Positions 1-7,105 of a DNA stretch of 7,267 bases are shown here, in pieces (position 1 is the stretch's first letter; each line of letters starts with the position of its first letter). The notes under the pieces are model-generated. The model was given only the letters and a program-made list of their open reading frames with translations. It made no database searches and was not told the DNA's origin. The stretch lies in assembly GCA_038108155.1 (NCBI GenBank), contig JAYNHP010000069.1, positions 1 to 7,267 on the forward strand. The letters are read 5' to 3'. The stretch comes from MED-G20 sp038108155 (GTDB taxonomy: Bacteria; Bacteroidota; Bacteroidia; Flavobacteriales_D; Parvicellaceae). The position numbers and the translations under genes are program-made.

Positions 1-1
1 C

Positions 2-1234
2 GATGTTAACGGATGGAATTTCTTAGGAGAATCTACAAACGAGCAGTTAGAATACGTTAGGTTGCTTGCTAGTGGAGACAAGTCAAATCCTAGATTTAAT
101 GAAGCAAAGTTATTACATGAAAAAGAGGTGAACAAATACAGTAACTCTAAAGATAGATATGAAATAATTAATAATAGAATTAAGTCTTCTGACAAGACAA
201 TAAAAGACTTCTTGGGAAAAGAAAAATATAATAAGGAAGATGTTTTGAATATTACTTCTGAAGACGAAAATATCTTAAACAGCGCTAACGTTATCAAGCA
301 AGCTTACGGCTTCGGCTACGATTCAATTAGTGAAATTACAAAAGAGCTTGATGAATATATAAAAAGCCTTAATGATCGTTTAAACTACTATCTAAATATT
401 GATTTTAATGGAAGGGCTATTGTTGGAGATGACCCCAACACTATTAACGATCGTGAGTATGGAGATAATAACGTAATGCCAAAAAACGGAAGCAGTCATG
501 GAACCCATGTTTCCGGAATTATTGGTGCGGTGAGAAACAACGGTTTAGGCGTAAATGGAGCAGCAAATAATGTAAAAATAATGGCAATTAGAAACACCCC
601 TAATGGAGATGAATACGATAAAGATGTTGCTCTTGGGGTCTATTATGCTGTTGATAATGGTGCTAAAATTATTAACATGAGTTTTGGAAAAAGCTTTTCG
701 CCACATAGCGATTGGGTTAGAGACGCAATTGCTTATGCTGCAGAAAAAGATGTTTTAATTGTTGCAGCGGCCGGTAATAACGCTGAAAACACAGACAAAG
801 TCCAGTACTACCCAAATGATCAGATTGGTATTAATAATGAAATTTCTGATAACTTTATTAAAGTTGGCTCTTCCACCAATGATTTTGGCCCTAATTTAGT
901 CTCAAGTTTTTCAAACTATGGTAAAAGTAGTGTGGATTTGTTTGCCCCTGGCTCTAAAATATACTCAACTTACCCTAAAAACAACTATGAATATGCTCAA
1001 GGAACATCAATGGCGTCCCCATTAGTGGCTGGCATAGCCGCACTTGTTTGGTCTCAATATCCAAAACTAAGCGCTTCTCAAGTTAAAAGAGTTCTAATGG
1101 CTTCAGGGCTTAAATTAAAAAAAGAAATTATTTTGTCTGATGACTCAAAACTTCCTTTTCATGAACTTTCAAAATCAGGAAAACTTATAAACGCTTACAA
1201 TGCTCTAATTTTAGCTTCGAAGGTCTCAAAATAA
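2..1234 (+). CDS. S8 family subtilisin-like serine protease, 5'-partial
   Basis: Secreted-type subtilase that hydrolyses peptide bonds with an Asp-His-Ser triad. The reading frame is open to the left edge, so the true start and the catalytic Asp lie upstream; the TTG at 62 is only an internal Leu codon. The window begins in DVNGWNFLG (2-28), which in flavobacterial S8 proteases lies just after the Asp region. A charged, Lys/Asn/Glu-rich, mostly helical insert of about 150 residues follows (29-490) and ends in YYLNIDFNGRAIVGDDP, as I recall for this flavobacterial subfamily. Then come the His motif SHGTHVSGIIG (catalytic His 497-499), the oxyanion Asn in AAAGNN (776-778) and the Ser motif GTSMASPLVAG (catalytic Ser 1007-1009). 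The gene ends in tandem stops TAA TAG (1232-1237) and has no visible type IX secretion C-terminal domain. The M1 gene starts 6 bp later, so co-transcription is likely. The family call is certain; the physiological substrate is unknown. Confidence 0.95.
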   Translation, partial: DVNGWNFLGESTNEQLEYVRLLASGDKSNPRFNEAKLLHEKEVNKYSNSKDRYEIINNRIKSSDKTIKDFLGKEKYNKEDVLNITSEDENILNSANVIKQAYGFGYDSISEITKELDEYIKSLNDRLNYYLNIDFNGRAIVGDDPNTINDREYGDNNVMPKNGSSHGTHVSGIIGAVRNNGLGVNGAANNVKIMAIRNTPNGDEYDKDVALGVYYAVDNGAKIINMSFGKSFSPHSDWVRDAIAYAAEKDVLIVAAAGNNAENTDKVQYYPNDQIGINNEISDNFIKVGSSTNDFGPNLVSSFSNYGKSSVDLFAPGSKIYSTYPKNNYEYAQGTSMASPLVAGIAALVWSQYPKLSASQVKRVLMASGLKLKKEIILSDDSKLPFHELSKSGKLINAYNALILASKVSK

Positions 1235-1240
1235 TAGAAA

Positions 1241-3055
1241 ATGAAAAAAGTAATACTTTTTGGAATTATACTTTTTTCTTGCGAAACACTTTTTGGGCAG
1301 AGGGGAAATACAAGATATTGGCAACAAAAAGCGGATTATAAAATTATTGTTGATGTAGATGTAAAAAAAAACCAATATAATGGATCGCAAACTATAAGAT
1401 ATAAAAACAATTCGCCGGACACACTAAAAAACGCTTACTTCCACTTGTTTTTTAATGCCTTCCAGCCAAACAGCGAGATGGATCTCCATTCAAGAAGCAT
1501 AAAAGATCCTGACAAAAGAGTTAGAAATAGGATAAATTATCTCCAAAAAAAAGATCAAGGTTTTTTAAAAATACTTGCCTTAAAGCAGGGGGGGCAAAAA
1601 TTAAAATATGAAATTGTTGGGACAACCCTAGAGGCAGAGCTCAATAGTCCTATTAAACCAGGAGATAGTGTTCTTTTTGATATTAAATTTCTTGGTCAAA
1701 TCCCGTTAATGATTAGAAGAGCAGGAAAAAACAGTCCTGAAGGTGTGGCTCTTTCAATGGCCCAGTGGTATCCTAAACTAGCTGAGTATGATTTTGAAGG
1801 CTGGCATGCAGACCCATATATTGGTCGGGAGTTTTATGGTGTTTGGGGAGATTTTGATGTTTCTATTACCATTGATAAAAAATATGTTGTTGGCGGTACT
1901 GGTTATTTAAAACAATCCTTTTTATCAAAAGACAAAACAAATAAAAACAAAAAAACATGGCGATTTATTGCTCCTAAAGTACATGATTTTTCTTGGGCCG
2001 CTGATCCTGAATTTGTTCACGACAAAAGAGTAACAAAAAATGGGGTTATAATTAACTTCTATTACAAGAACAGTTTATCAGCAGATCATATAAAGAACTG
2101 GAAAAAATTACAGCCTGCGGCTGAAAAATTAATGTTTTTTTTCAACGAAAACATAGGTGACTACCCATATAAACAATTTTCTTTTATTCAGGGAGGAGAT
2201 GGTGGAATGGAATATGGTATGTGTACCTTCATTACTGGAAAAAGAACATTTGAAAGTCTCGTTGGTGTTGCTGCCCATGAGCTTGCTCATTCTTGGTTTC
2301 AATTTATTTTAGCCTCTAATGAAAGTAAACATGAGTGGATGGATGAAGGCTTTGCTGAGTATTATGGAACTCTTGCAGAGTCTTATGTTATCGATTTAAA
2401 TAAAGAAAACTACTATAACACATTATATAAAAGATATAAAGATTATTCTGTTAGTGGCTATGAGCAACCACAAACAACACATGCTGACCGATTTAAATAT
2501 AATAGCTCTTATAGTGTTTCTGCTTATGTGAAAGGGTTTATTTTTTTAAGGCAACTTGAATATCTTTTAGGAGAAGATGCTTTTAATAAAACAATTAAAA
2601 AATACTTTAGGGACTGGTCGTTCAAACACCCATCTCCAAATGACTTTATAAGAGTTGCTGAGAAAATTACTCAGGCTGAGCTGGATTGGTATTTAACCGA
2701 TTGGACACAAACAACAAACAATATCGATTATAGTTTAAAAAACATAGAAAAAAGTGAGGGAAAAATGGTTATACACCTAGAAAGACTTGGTCTTATGCCA
2801 ATGCCACTAGATTTAGAAATTGTTTTCACAGATGGGAGTGTAAAAGAATTTCACATTCCTTTGCAAATGATGAGAAAAGACCGCCCTCTTAAGAAAGGGG
2901 TAATTAAATTAAATGACTGGGCTTGGGCTGCGCCCTCTTTTGAATTTAGTTTTAGCTATACTAAACAGGTTAGTAAGGTTGTTCTTGATCCTAAAAACAA
3001 AATAGCAGATATAAACAGAGAAAATAATTTAATCTTTGTGAAAGAGAATGACTAA
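1241..3055 (+). CDS. M1 family zinc metallopeptidase (aminopeptidase N-like), secreted
   Basis: Gluzincin-type aminopeptidase of 604 residues, a usual length for Bacteroidota M1 proteins. Residues 1-19 form a signal peptide (MKK, hydrophobic core, ...LFG) with Gln20 as the likely mature N-terminus, so it should act in the periplasm or outside the cell. Residues about 27-230 form the N-terminal beta domain. The catalytic domain carries the exopeptidase motif GGMEY (321-325; GxMEN in the family), the zinc motif HELAH (346-350) and the third zinc ligand Glu369 in WMDEG, exactly HExxH-x18-E. The likely transition-state Tyr is Tyr429 in AYVKG. A C-terminal beta region spans about 490-600. GGMEY has Tyr where classic aminopeptidases have Asn; the key Glu324 is kept. 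The ATG lies 6 bp after the S8 stop. The 3' end overlaps rnpA by 8 bp. Seven consecutive G (1588-1594) lie in frame. The specific substrate cannot be read from the sequence. Confidence 0.94.
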   Translation: MKKVILFGIILFSCETLFGQRGNTRYWQQKADYKIIVDVDVKKNQYNGSQTIRYKNNSPDTLKNAYFHLFFNAFQPNSEMDLHSRSIKDPDKRVRNRINYLQKKDQGFLKILALKQGGQKLKYEIVGTTLEAELNSPIKPGDSVLFDIKFLGQIPLMIRRAGKNSPEGVALSMAQWYPKLAEYDFEGWHADPYIGREFYGVWGDFDVSITIDKKYVVGGTGYLKQSFLSKDKTNKNKKTWRFIAPKVHDFSWAADPEFVHDKRVTKNGVIINFYYKNSLSADHIKNWKKLQPAAEKLMFFFNENIGDYPYKQFSFIQGGDGGMEYGMCTFITGKRTFESLVGVAAHELAHSWFQFILASNESKHEWMDEGFAEYYGTLAESYVIDLNKENYYNTLYKRYKDYSVSGYEQPQTTHADRFKYNSSYSVSAYVKGFIFLRQLEYLLGEDAFNKTIKKYFRDWSFKHPSPNDFIRVAEKITQAELDWYLTDWTQTTNNIDYSLKNIEKSEGKMVIHLERLGLMPMPLDLEIVFTDGSVKEFHIPLQMMRKDRPLKKGVIKLNDWAWAAPSFEFSFSYTKQVSKVVLDPKNKIADINRENNLIFVKEND

Positions 3056-3374
3056 ACTAAATCACTACAAAGATGTTGACGTTCTTTTCAAAAAAGGAAG
3101 GCGTATCAGGCAATTCCCTGTACAATTAATTTATGTTGAATCCTCGAAACTTGCTTGGGGGGTTACTGTCAGAAAAAAGGATGTTAAACTTGCTGTCCAA
3201 AGAAACAAAATTAAAAGAGTATTACGGGTTTTGACAAAAAAACATTTCGTGAAACATTTCGAAAAAAACTCAATAAATTATATTTTTCTAGTTGTCTTTT
3301 TAGGTAAAAATATTCTTTCTTTTGAAGAAATGAACAATGTTTTTATTGAATTAAAAAAAAGATTTTTAAATTGA
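3048..3374 (+). CDS. rnpA: Ribonuclease P protein component
   Basis: Small basic protein subunit of RNase P; with the RNA subunit it removes 5' leaders from pre-tRNAs in the cytoplasm. It has 108 residues. The RNR signature is clear: VQRNKIKRVLR, with Arg52, Asn53, Lys56, Arg57 and Arg60, preceded by the beta strand WGVTVRKK. The start is forced: an in-frame TGA lies at 3039-3041 and the ATG at 3048 is the first start after it. This makes the N-terminus about 12 residues shorter than E. coli RnpA, because the usual segment before the first helix is absent. The gene overlaps the last 8 bp of the M1 gene, which suggests translational coupling. The S41 protease gene starts 7 bp after the stop. 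In many bacteria rnpA sits beside rpmH near oriC; an rnpA-S41 linkage is, as I recall, typical of flavobacteria. Confidence 0.94.
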   Translation: MTKLNHYKDVDVLFKKGRRIRQFPVQLIYVESSKLAWGVTVRKKDVKLAVQRNKIKRVLRVLTKKHFVKHFEKNSINYIFLVVFLGKNILSFEEMNNVFIELKKRFLN

Positions 3375-3381
3375 TTATAAA

Positions 3382-4989
3382 ATGAGAAAAAAAATTTTTA
3401 TTTCTTCTTTACTATTGTTTGCATTCTTATTTATAAGCTCATTAAAATATGACCTTTTTGAAATAAGTAAGCAGCTGGAAATTTATAATACTGTTTTTAA
3501 AAATATTAATATGAATTATGTGGAAAAAACAGATCCTGCAAAACTTACAAAGGCTGGTGTTTCGAAAATTCTATCAACACTTGATCCATATACAACATAT
3601 AGTAGCGAAGAAGATATTGAAAAAGCAAAAATTAATTCTGCTGGGGGTATATCTTTATTAGGAGCTTCTTTTGCATTTATAAAAGAAGAATTAACTGTAA
3701 CTAAGGTTTACAAGAAAAGCGCCGCAGCCACTTCTGGTTTAATGCCGGGGGATGTAATAAAAAGTGTAAATGATATAAACATTGAAAGATCTACATCTGA
3801 TTTTAATGTATTGCTTTTAGGAAATAAAGAAATAAAAATTCTTTTAACAAGAAACGGTGAGGAAAAAATGGTTTTGTTAAAAAAAAGTGGAAATAGAACA
3901 GGTGCTGTTCCTGTTTATAAAATACTTAATAATAAAACCGGTTATATTGCATTAAGTAAATTTACAAAAGGTTGTTCTAAAGAAGTTGAAAGTGCTTTAA
4001 AGTTTTTAATGATTGATGAGATTGAAACACTTGTGCTTGATTTAAGAAATAATCCTGGTGGATTACTAGGCGAAGCTGTGGAGATTGTAAATTTATTTGT
4101 CAAAAAAGACGAACTTGTTGTTTATACAAAATCTAATGTTAATAAATACAATCAGGAATTTATGACCAGAAAGCAGCCTTTAAACACAGATATTCCAATA
4201 GTCGTTCTGATTAATGAGCAAAGTGCTTCCGCGAGTGAAATTGTAGCAGGTGCATTACAAGATATTGATAGGGCAGTGATTGTTGGAAAACAAAGCTTTG
4301 GAAAGGGTTTAGTTCAAAACGTTGTTCCTATTCCATACGGAGGTCAAATGAAAATTACCATTTCTAAATATTATACTCCTTCTGGAAGGTGTATACAAGC
4401 TCTTGATTACACATCCCCGTTAGAGTCCGGTGTGGTAAAGGAGTTTAAAAATAAAACGTTCTTTAAAACCAAAAATGGTAGAGTTGTTTATAATAATGCC
4501 GGGATTGTGCCAGATGTTTTGGTTGGCACTAAATCAAAATTTGATATAATAAAGGATATTAAAAAAAATAATCTTCTTTTTCGTTATGCCTTTAAATATT
4601 GTGAATCAAATGGTATTAGCTCTAAAAGTGATATAAAAATAACAAAAGAATCTTTCAAAGACTTTAAGTCTTTTTATTTTTCTGAAGACCCTAAATTTAA
4701 AACAAAGACTGAAAAAGCTATAAATATACTTAAAAAAACATCAAGCGATGAAGACTTATTATTGCTTCATAATGAAATAAAAAAATTAGAAAATATAGTA
4801 CGAAAAGAGAAAGAGAAAGAATTTGAAAAATTGGAAAGCGAAATAATTGAACTTATAGAAAATAAAATTTTTGAAATTCTTTTTTATAATGATGATCATT
4901 ATTTTCACACTTTAGAAAATGATATTACAATTAAAAAAGCTATTTCTATTTTAAGCTCGGATGAATATTATTATTCAATTTTAAAATAA
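3382..4989 (+). CDS. S41 family C-terminal processing protease (CtpA/Prc-like) with PDZ domain
   Basis: Periplasmic serine protease of the tail-specific family, which cleaves near the C-termini of target proteins with a Ser-Lys dyad. It has 535 residues. Residues 1-20 are a hydrophobic signal peptide or anchor. An N-terminal helical region includes STLDPYTTY (65-73). A PDZ domain at about 88-168 contains MPGDVI (121-126). The catalytic domain has LRNNPGG (221-227), SASASE (281-286) and FGKG. By alignment with E. coli Prc the nucleophile is Ser283 and the general base Lys308, the family's 25-residue spacing. YYTPSGRCIQALDY follows. Residues about 385-535 form a Lys/Glu-rich, partly coiled-coil C-terminal extension ending in a KKAISILSSDEYY segment, which I recall from Bacteroidota S41 proteins. 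The extension is much more AT-rich (23 % G+C at 4561-4860) than the core (34 % at 4021-4320). It sits 7 bp after rnpA and 17 bp before the OmpA-like gene. The natural substrate is unknown. Confidence 0.95.
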   Translation: MRKKIFISSLLLFAFLFISSLKYDLFEISKQLEIYNTVFKNINMNYVEKTDPAKLTKAGVSKILSTLDPYTTYSSEEDIEKAKINSAGGISLLGASFAFIKEELTVTKVYKKSAAATSGLMPGDVIKSVNDINIERSTSDFNVLLLGNKEIKILLTRNGEEKMVLLKKSGNRTGAVPVYKILNNKTGYIALSKFTKGCSKEVESALKFLMIDEIETLVLDLRNNPGGLLGEAVEIVNLFVKKDELVVYTKSNVNKYNQEFMTRKQPLNTDIPIVVLINEQSASASEIVAGALQDIDRAVIVGKQSFGKGLVQNVVPIPYGGQMKITISKYYTPSGRCIQALDYTSPLESGVVKEFKNKTFFKTKNGRVVYNNAGIVPDVLVGTKSKFDIIKDIKKNNLLFRYAFKYCESNGISSKSDIKITKESFKDFKSFYFSEDPKFKTKTEKAINILKKTSSDEDLLLLHNEIKKLENIVRKEKEKEFEKLESEIIELIENKIFEILFYNDDHYFHTLENDITIKKAISILSSDEYYYSILK

Positions 4990-5006
4990 TTTTACTAACT
5001 TATAGT

Positions 5007-5822
5007 GTGTATAAATTTATTGTTTTTTATATTATATCACATGTCTGTTTTAGTCAGGTCGAATTAAGTCATGTTGTTTATTTTGAAACTGATAAATATG
5101 ATATTACAGAAATAGAAAAAAATAGACTTCTTTATTTTTTAAAAAATTTAGAAGTAAACAATATAAAAAAGATATCCATTTATGGTTTTTGCGATGACAG
5201 AGGTACAAATAATTATAATTTCATACTGTCGCAAAAAAGAGCAAATTTTATAAAATCCTTTATTTCATCAAACAATATAAAAAAAGAAGTGATTTCTAAT
5301 GTGGATGGGAAAGGAGAAATTTTACTTAGATTTATTAAATCAGAAAATATTGAAATTGTTCGTGGTTTAAATAGAAAAGTAGAAATTTTAGTTGAAAAAA
5401 AGAAAATAAATTTTGATGATTTAGGAAGAAAGCTTCCTTTAACTCTTGAAAGTAATTTAATTATTGGGGATAAAATTATTTTAAATAATATATTATTCAA
5501 AACAGGGTATAGTTATATTTTGGAAGAGTCAATTCCTGTTTTAGAAAAAATAGTAAATATTCTAAAAGAAAAAAAAGAACTTTATTTTAATATAGAGGGT
5601 CACGTGTGTTGTACAACTTTTGGTAGAGATGCTATTGATAGATCTACAGGAAAAAGGAATCTTTCTCTTGCTAGAGCGCGTTATATTTATTCTTACTTAA
5701 TAAAAAAAGGAATAAAAAAAGAAAGAATGAAGTATTTAGGTTTAAAACATAAATTTCCTTTAGGTGGTGATACAAAGTTTGATAAAAGAGTGGAAATAGA
5801 AATAACTGATATTAAAAATTAA
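5007..5822 (+). CDS. Secreted protein with two tandem OmpA-like domains, no beta-barrel
   Basis: Probable periplasmic, peptidoglycan-associated protein of 271 residues. A GTG start at 5007 is the only start that gives a complete signal peptide (residues 1-16, ending CFS before Gln17); no in-frame ATG lies nearby. Domain 1 (about 22-132) fits the OmpA C-terminal fold: VVYFETDKYDIT, then GFCDDRGTNNYN and LSQKRA. Its Asp63 and Arg78 are 15 residues apart, as are the peptidoglycan-binding Asp241 and Arg256 of E. coli OmpA. It ends NRKVEI. Domain 2 (about 155-268) repeats the pattern: NILFKTGYSYI, GHVCC (198-202), LSLARA with Arg223, and RVEIEI. In domain 2 the binding Asp is replaced by Cys201. 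No transmembrane strands or lipobox are seen. It is the last gene of the operon. G+C is only 22 % at 5101-5400. Its stop overlaps that of the convergent elaA gene. Confidence 0.85.
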   Translation: MYKFIVFYIISHVCFSQVELSHVVYFETDKYDITEIEKNRLLYFLKNLEVNNIKKISIYGFCDDRGTNNYNFILSQKRANFIKSFISSNNIKKEVISNVDGKGEILLRFIKSENIEIVRGLNRKVEILVEKKKINFDDLGRKLPLTLESNLIIGDKIILNNILFKTGYSYILEESIPVLEKIVNILKEKKELYFNIEGHVCCTTFGRDAIDRSTGKRNLSLARARYIYSYLIKKGIKKERMKYLGLKHKFPLGGDTKFDKRVEIEITDIKN

Positions 5823-5830
5823 TTTTTAAT
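5811..5830. repeat. Perfect 20-bp palindrome at convergent gene ends, possible weak bidirectional terminator
   Basis: The arms ATTAAAAATT and AATTTTTAAT are exact reverse complements with no spacer, centred between 5820 and 5821. The palindrome spans both stop codons: TAA at 5820-5822 for the OmpA-like gene and, on the minus strand, TAA at 5821-5819 for elaA. Both proteins therefore end in the same three residues, Ile-Lys-Asn. It lies where transcription from both sides must stop and each strand carries a T5 run. However, it contains only A and T, so any RNA hairpin would be weak. A terminator role is inference. Confidence 0.4.
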
Positions 5831-6262
5831 CATGGCAATGTGTGGAATTCCATCTTCTAAATACTCATCTCCAATAACTGAAAAACCTAATTTTTCATAA
5901 AAGTTTATCAAATATTTTTGTGCTGATATTTTAATCTTTTTTTCATTAAATATTTCTTCTATTTTCTTTATTGAAAAATTCATGATTTGACTACCTATTT
6001 TAGAACCTCTTTCTTTTTTTATAACAACAACCCTTCCAATACTTGAATATTTAAAATAATCATTAGGCTTAAAAATACGCGTGTAGGCAATTATTTTATT
6101 ATTTTTTTTAAAAAAAACATGTAATGCAGATTGATCTTTTTGATCTATATCTTGATAAACACAATTTTGTTCTACAATAAAAACCTCTGATCGTAAACGT
6201 AGTATATTGTATAATTCATCTTTTGTTAGATCATAAAAAGATTTAATGAATATATTATTCAT
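5819..6262 (-). CDS. elaA: GNAT family N-acetyltransferase, ElaA-like
   Basis: Cytoplasmic acetyltransferase of the GNAT fold, expected to transfer acetyl from acetyl-CoA to an amine; the physiological acceptor of ElaA is not established. It has 147 residues, close to E. coli ElaA. Diagnostic stretches shared with ElaA as I remember it are LRLRSEVFIVEQNC (21-34) followed by YQDID (36-40), then GRVVV (76-80) leading into the acetyl-CoA loop RGSKIG (85-90; RGEKVG in E. coli), LINFYEKLGF (118-127) and EDGIPHIAM (136-144). The loop departs from the general R/QxxGxG consensus in the same way as ElaA, which supports the subfamily call. The ATG is at 6262-6260, 4 bp after the rpiB stop, so it is very likely the second gene of an rpiB-elaA operon. 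It ends tail to tail with the OmpA-like gene, the stops overlapping inside a palindrome. Confidence 0.9.
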   Translation of the reverse strand: MNNIFIKSFYDLTKDELYNILRLRSEVFIVEQNCVYQDIDQKDQSALHVFFKKNNKIIAYTRIFKPNDYFKYSSIGRVVVIKKERGSKIGSQIMNFSIKKIEEIFNEKKIKISAQKYLINFYEKLGFSVIGDEYLEDGIPHIAMIKN

Positions 6263-6266
6263 TTTA

Positions 6267-6701
6267 TTAACAATTAAGAGATATTTTATCTACTCTTCTC
6301 TGGTGTCTTCCGCCTTCAAATTTAGTATTTAGAAAAGTGTCAACTATATCTAATATTATTTTTTGATCTGTAAATCGTGCGGGTATACATAAAATATTTG
6401 CATTATTATGTTGCTTAATTAGAGAAGATAGCTCTGTGTTCCAACATATACCAGCTCTTATATTTTTATATTTATTAGCAGTCATTGCAACACCATTAGC
6501 AGAACCACAGAGAAGAATACCTAAATCAGCTTGTTTTTTTTCTATTTTTTGAGCGACAGGATGAACAAAGTCAGGATAATCTACACTTTTATCATTATCA
6601 GTTCCATAATTATAAACCTTAATATTTTGAGATTCTAAGTGTTTTAATATTATAAATTTATAAGATGTTCCTGCGTGGTCGTTTCCTATTGCTATTCTCA
6701 T
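6267..6701 (-). CDS. rpiB: Ribose-5-phosphate isomerase B
   Basis: Interconverts ribose 5-phosphate and ribulose 5-phosphate in the non-oxidative pentose phosphate pathway, in the cytoplasm. It has 144 residues, full length for the RpiB/LacA/LacB family. The N-terminus MRIAIGNDHAG carries Asp8 and His9. DYPDF follows at 41-45. CGSANGVAMTANK begins at Cys65, the catalytic base position in E. coli-type RpiB. His98 lies in KQHNNA. Arg132 and Arg136 in GGRHQRRVDKI are the phosphate-binding positions. These match E. coli RpiB in order and spacing. The ring-opening loop reads CGSANG rather than CGTGIG-type, a form I recall from Bacteroidota. The related LacA/LacB and allose enzymes cannot be fully excluded, but no sugar operon is nearby. 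It is the first gene of a two-gene unit with elaA. No confident promoter is visible in the AT-rich region upstream. Confidence 0.94.
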   Translation of the reverse strand: MRIAIGNDHAGTSYKFIILKHLESQNIKVYNYGTDNDKSVDYPDFVHPVAQKIEKKQADLGILLCGSANGVAMTANKYKNIRAGICWNTELSSLIKQHNNANILCIPARFTDQKIILDIVDTFLNTKFEGGRHQRRVDKISLNC

Positions 6702-7105
6702 GTAATTATTTTGTTTTCATGTAAACTTACAAAAAATTAAATATGTTAATTATTATATATAAAACCTGTTAATAAATAATAACTTTTAGTAATAACTAAT
6801 TTATTTAATAAGACAAATAATTTTATTTATAAAAAAATATATATTTTAAAAAAATACTTTTCATTTTTAATTAAAAGAAAGCATTATTATTAATAACAAT
6901 TTATAAACAAATAAAAATAAATTATTATATATTTTAACAGATTAAAAAAATAAAAACTTAAAAAAAAATAGAGATATTAACACACAATTATAATAAACAA
7001 ATAAGATTTAATTAATAAAATAATAAATATGATAATTATTTTAATTGTTAATAATAAAAGGAAAAATTAAAATATTAGTTTTGTTATAATACCTTAAATA
7101 AAAGG
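6702..7105. other. Extremely AT-rich divergent intergenic region
   Basis: About 400 bp between the divergent starts of rpiB and the rnr-like gene. By direct count, 6781-7080 contains 27 G or C in 300 bases (9 %), against 36-37 % in the S8 and M1 genes. All frames are broken by frequent stops, and no tRNA-like or GC-stemmed structure is present. It must hold promoters for both flanking genes. The only convincing element seen is the TAnnTTTG match near the right end. Short AT palindromes and repeated A/T-rich words are present at a level expected from the composition. Confidence 0.8.
7076..7083 (+). promoter_or_regulatory. Putative Bacteroidota -7 promoter element for the rnr-like gene
   Basis: TAGTTTTG is an exact match to TAnnTTTG, the -7 consensus of the Bacteroidota primary sigma factor. 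It ends 22 bp before the ATG at 7106, which would give a leader of roughly 15 nt. The expected upstream TTG (about 17-23 bp away) is not in place: the nearest TTG, 7045-7047, is 28 bp away. The position supports it and the missing partner weakens it. A TATAAT at 7085-7090 is an alternative but lacks a -35 box. Confidence 0.4.

Noticed and set aside
62..64. TTG as the start of the S8 protease
   Set aside because: The frame stays open to position 2 and encodes the DVNGWNFLG subtilase motif upstream, so this is an internal Leu codon of a gene cut by the window edge.
1241..1300. M1 protein as a lipoprotein (LFSC within the signal peptide)
   Set aside because: Phe at the -2 position does not fit the lipobox, and a normal cleavage site after LFG, leaving N-terminal Gln, is better.
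5213..5500. 95-codon open frame on the minus strand
   Set aside because: It lies entirely inside the OmpA-like gene, shows no family motif, and its Phe/Ser/Ile/Lys-rich composition is what an antisense read of this AT-rich gene produces.
6722..6729. Minus-strand TAAGTTTA as the -7 element of rpiB
   Set aside because: It misses the final G of TAnnTTTG and has no supported upstream TTG; near matches of this kind are frequent in the region.
7085..7090. TATAAT as a sigma70 -10 box
   Set aside because: No -35-like sequence lies about 17 bp upstream, the hexamer is common in DNA this AT-rich, and Bacteroidota use TAnnTTTG, which is found just upstream.
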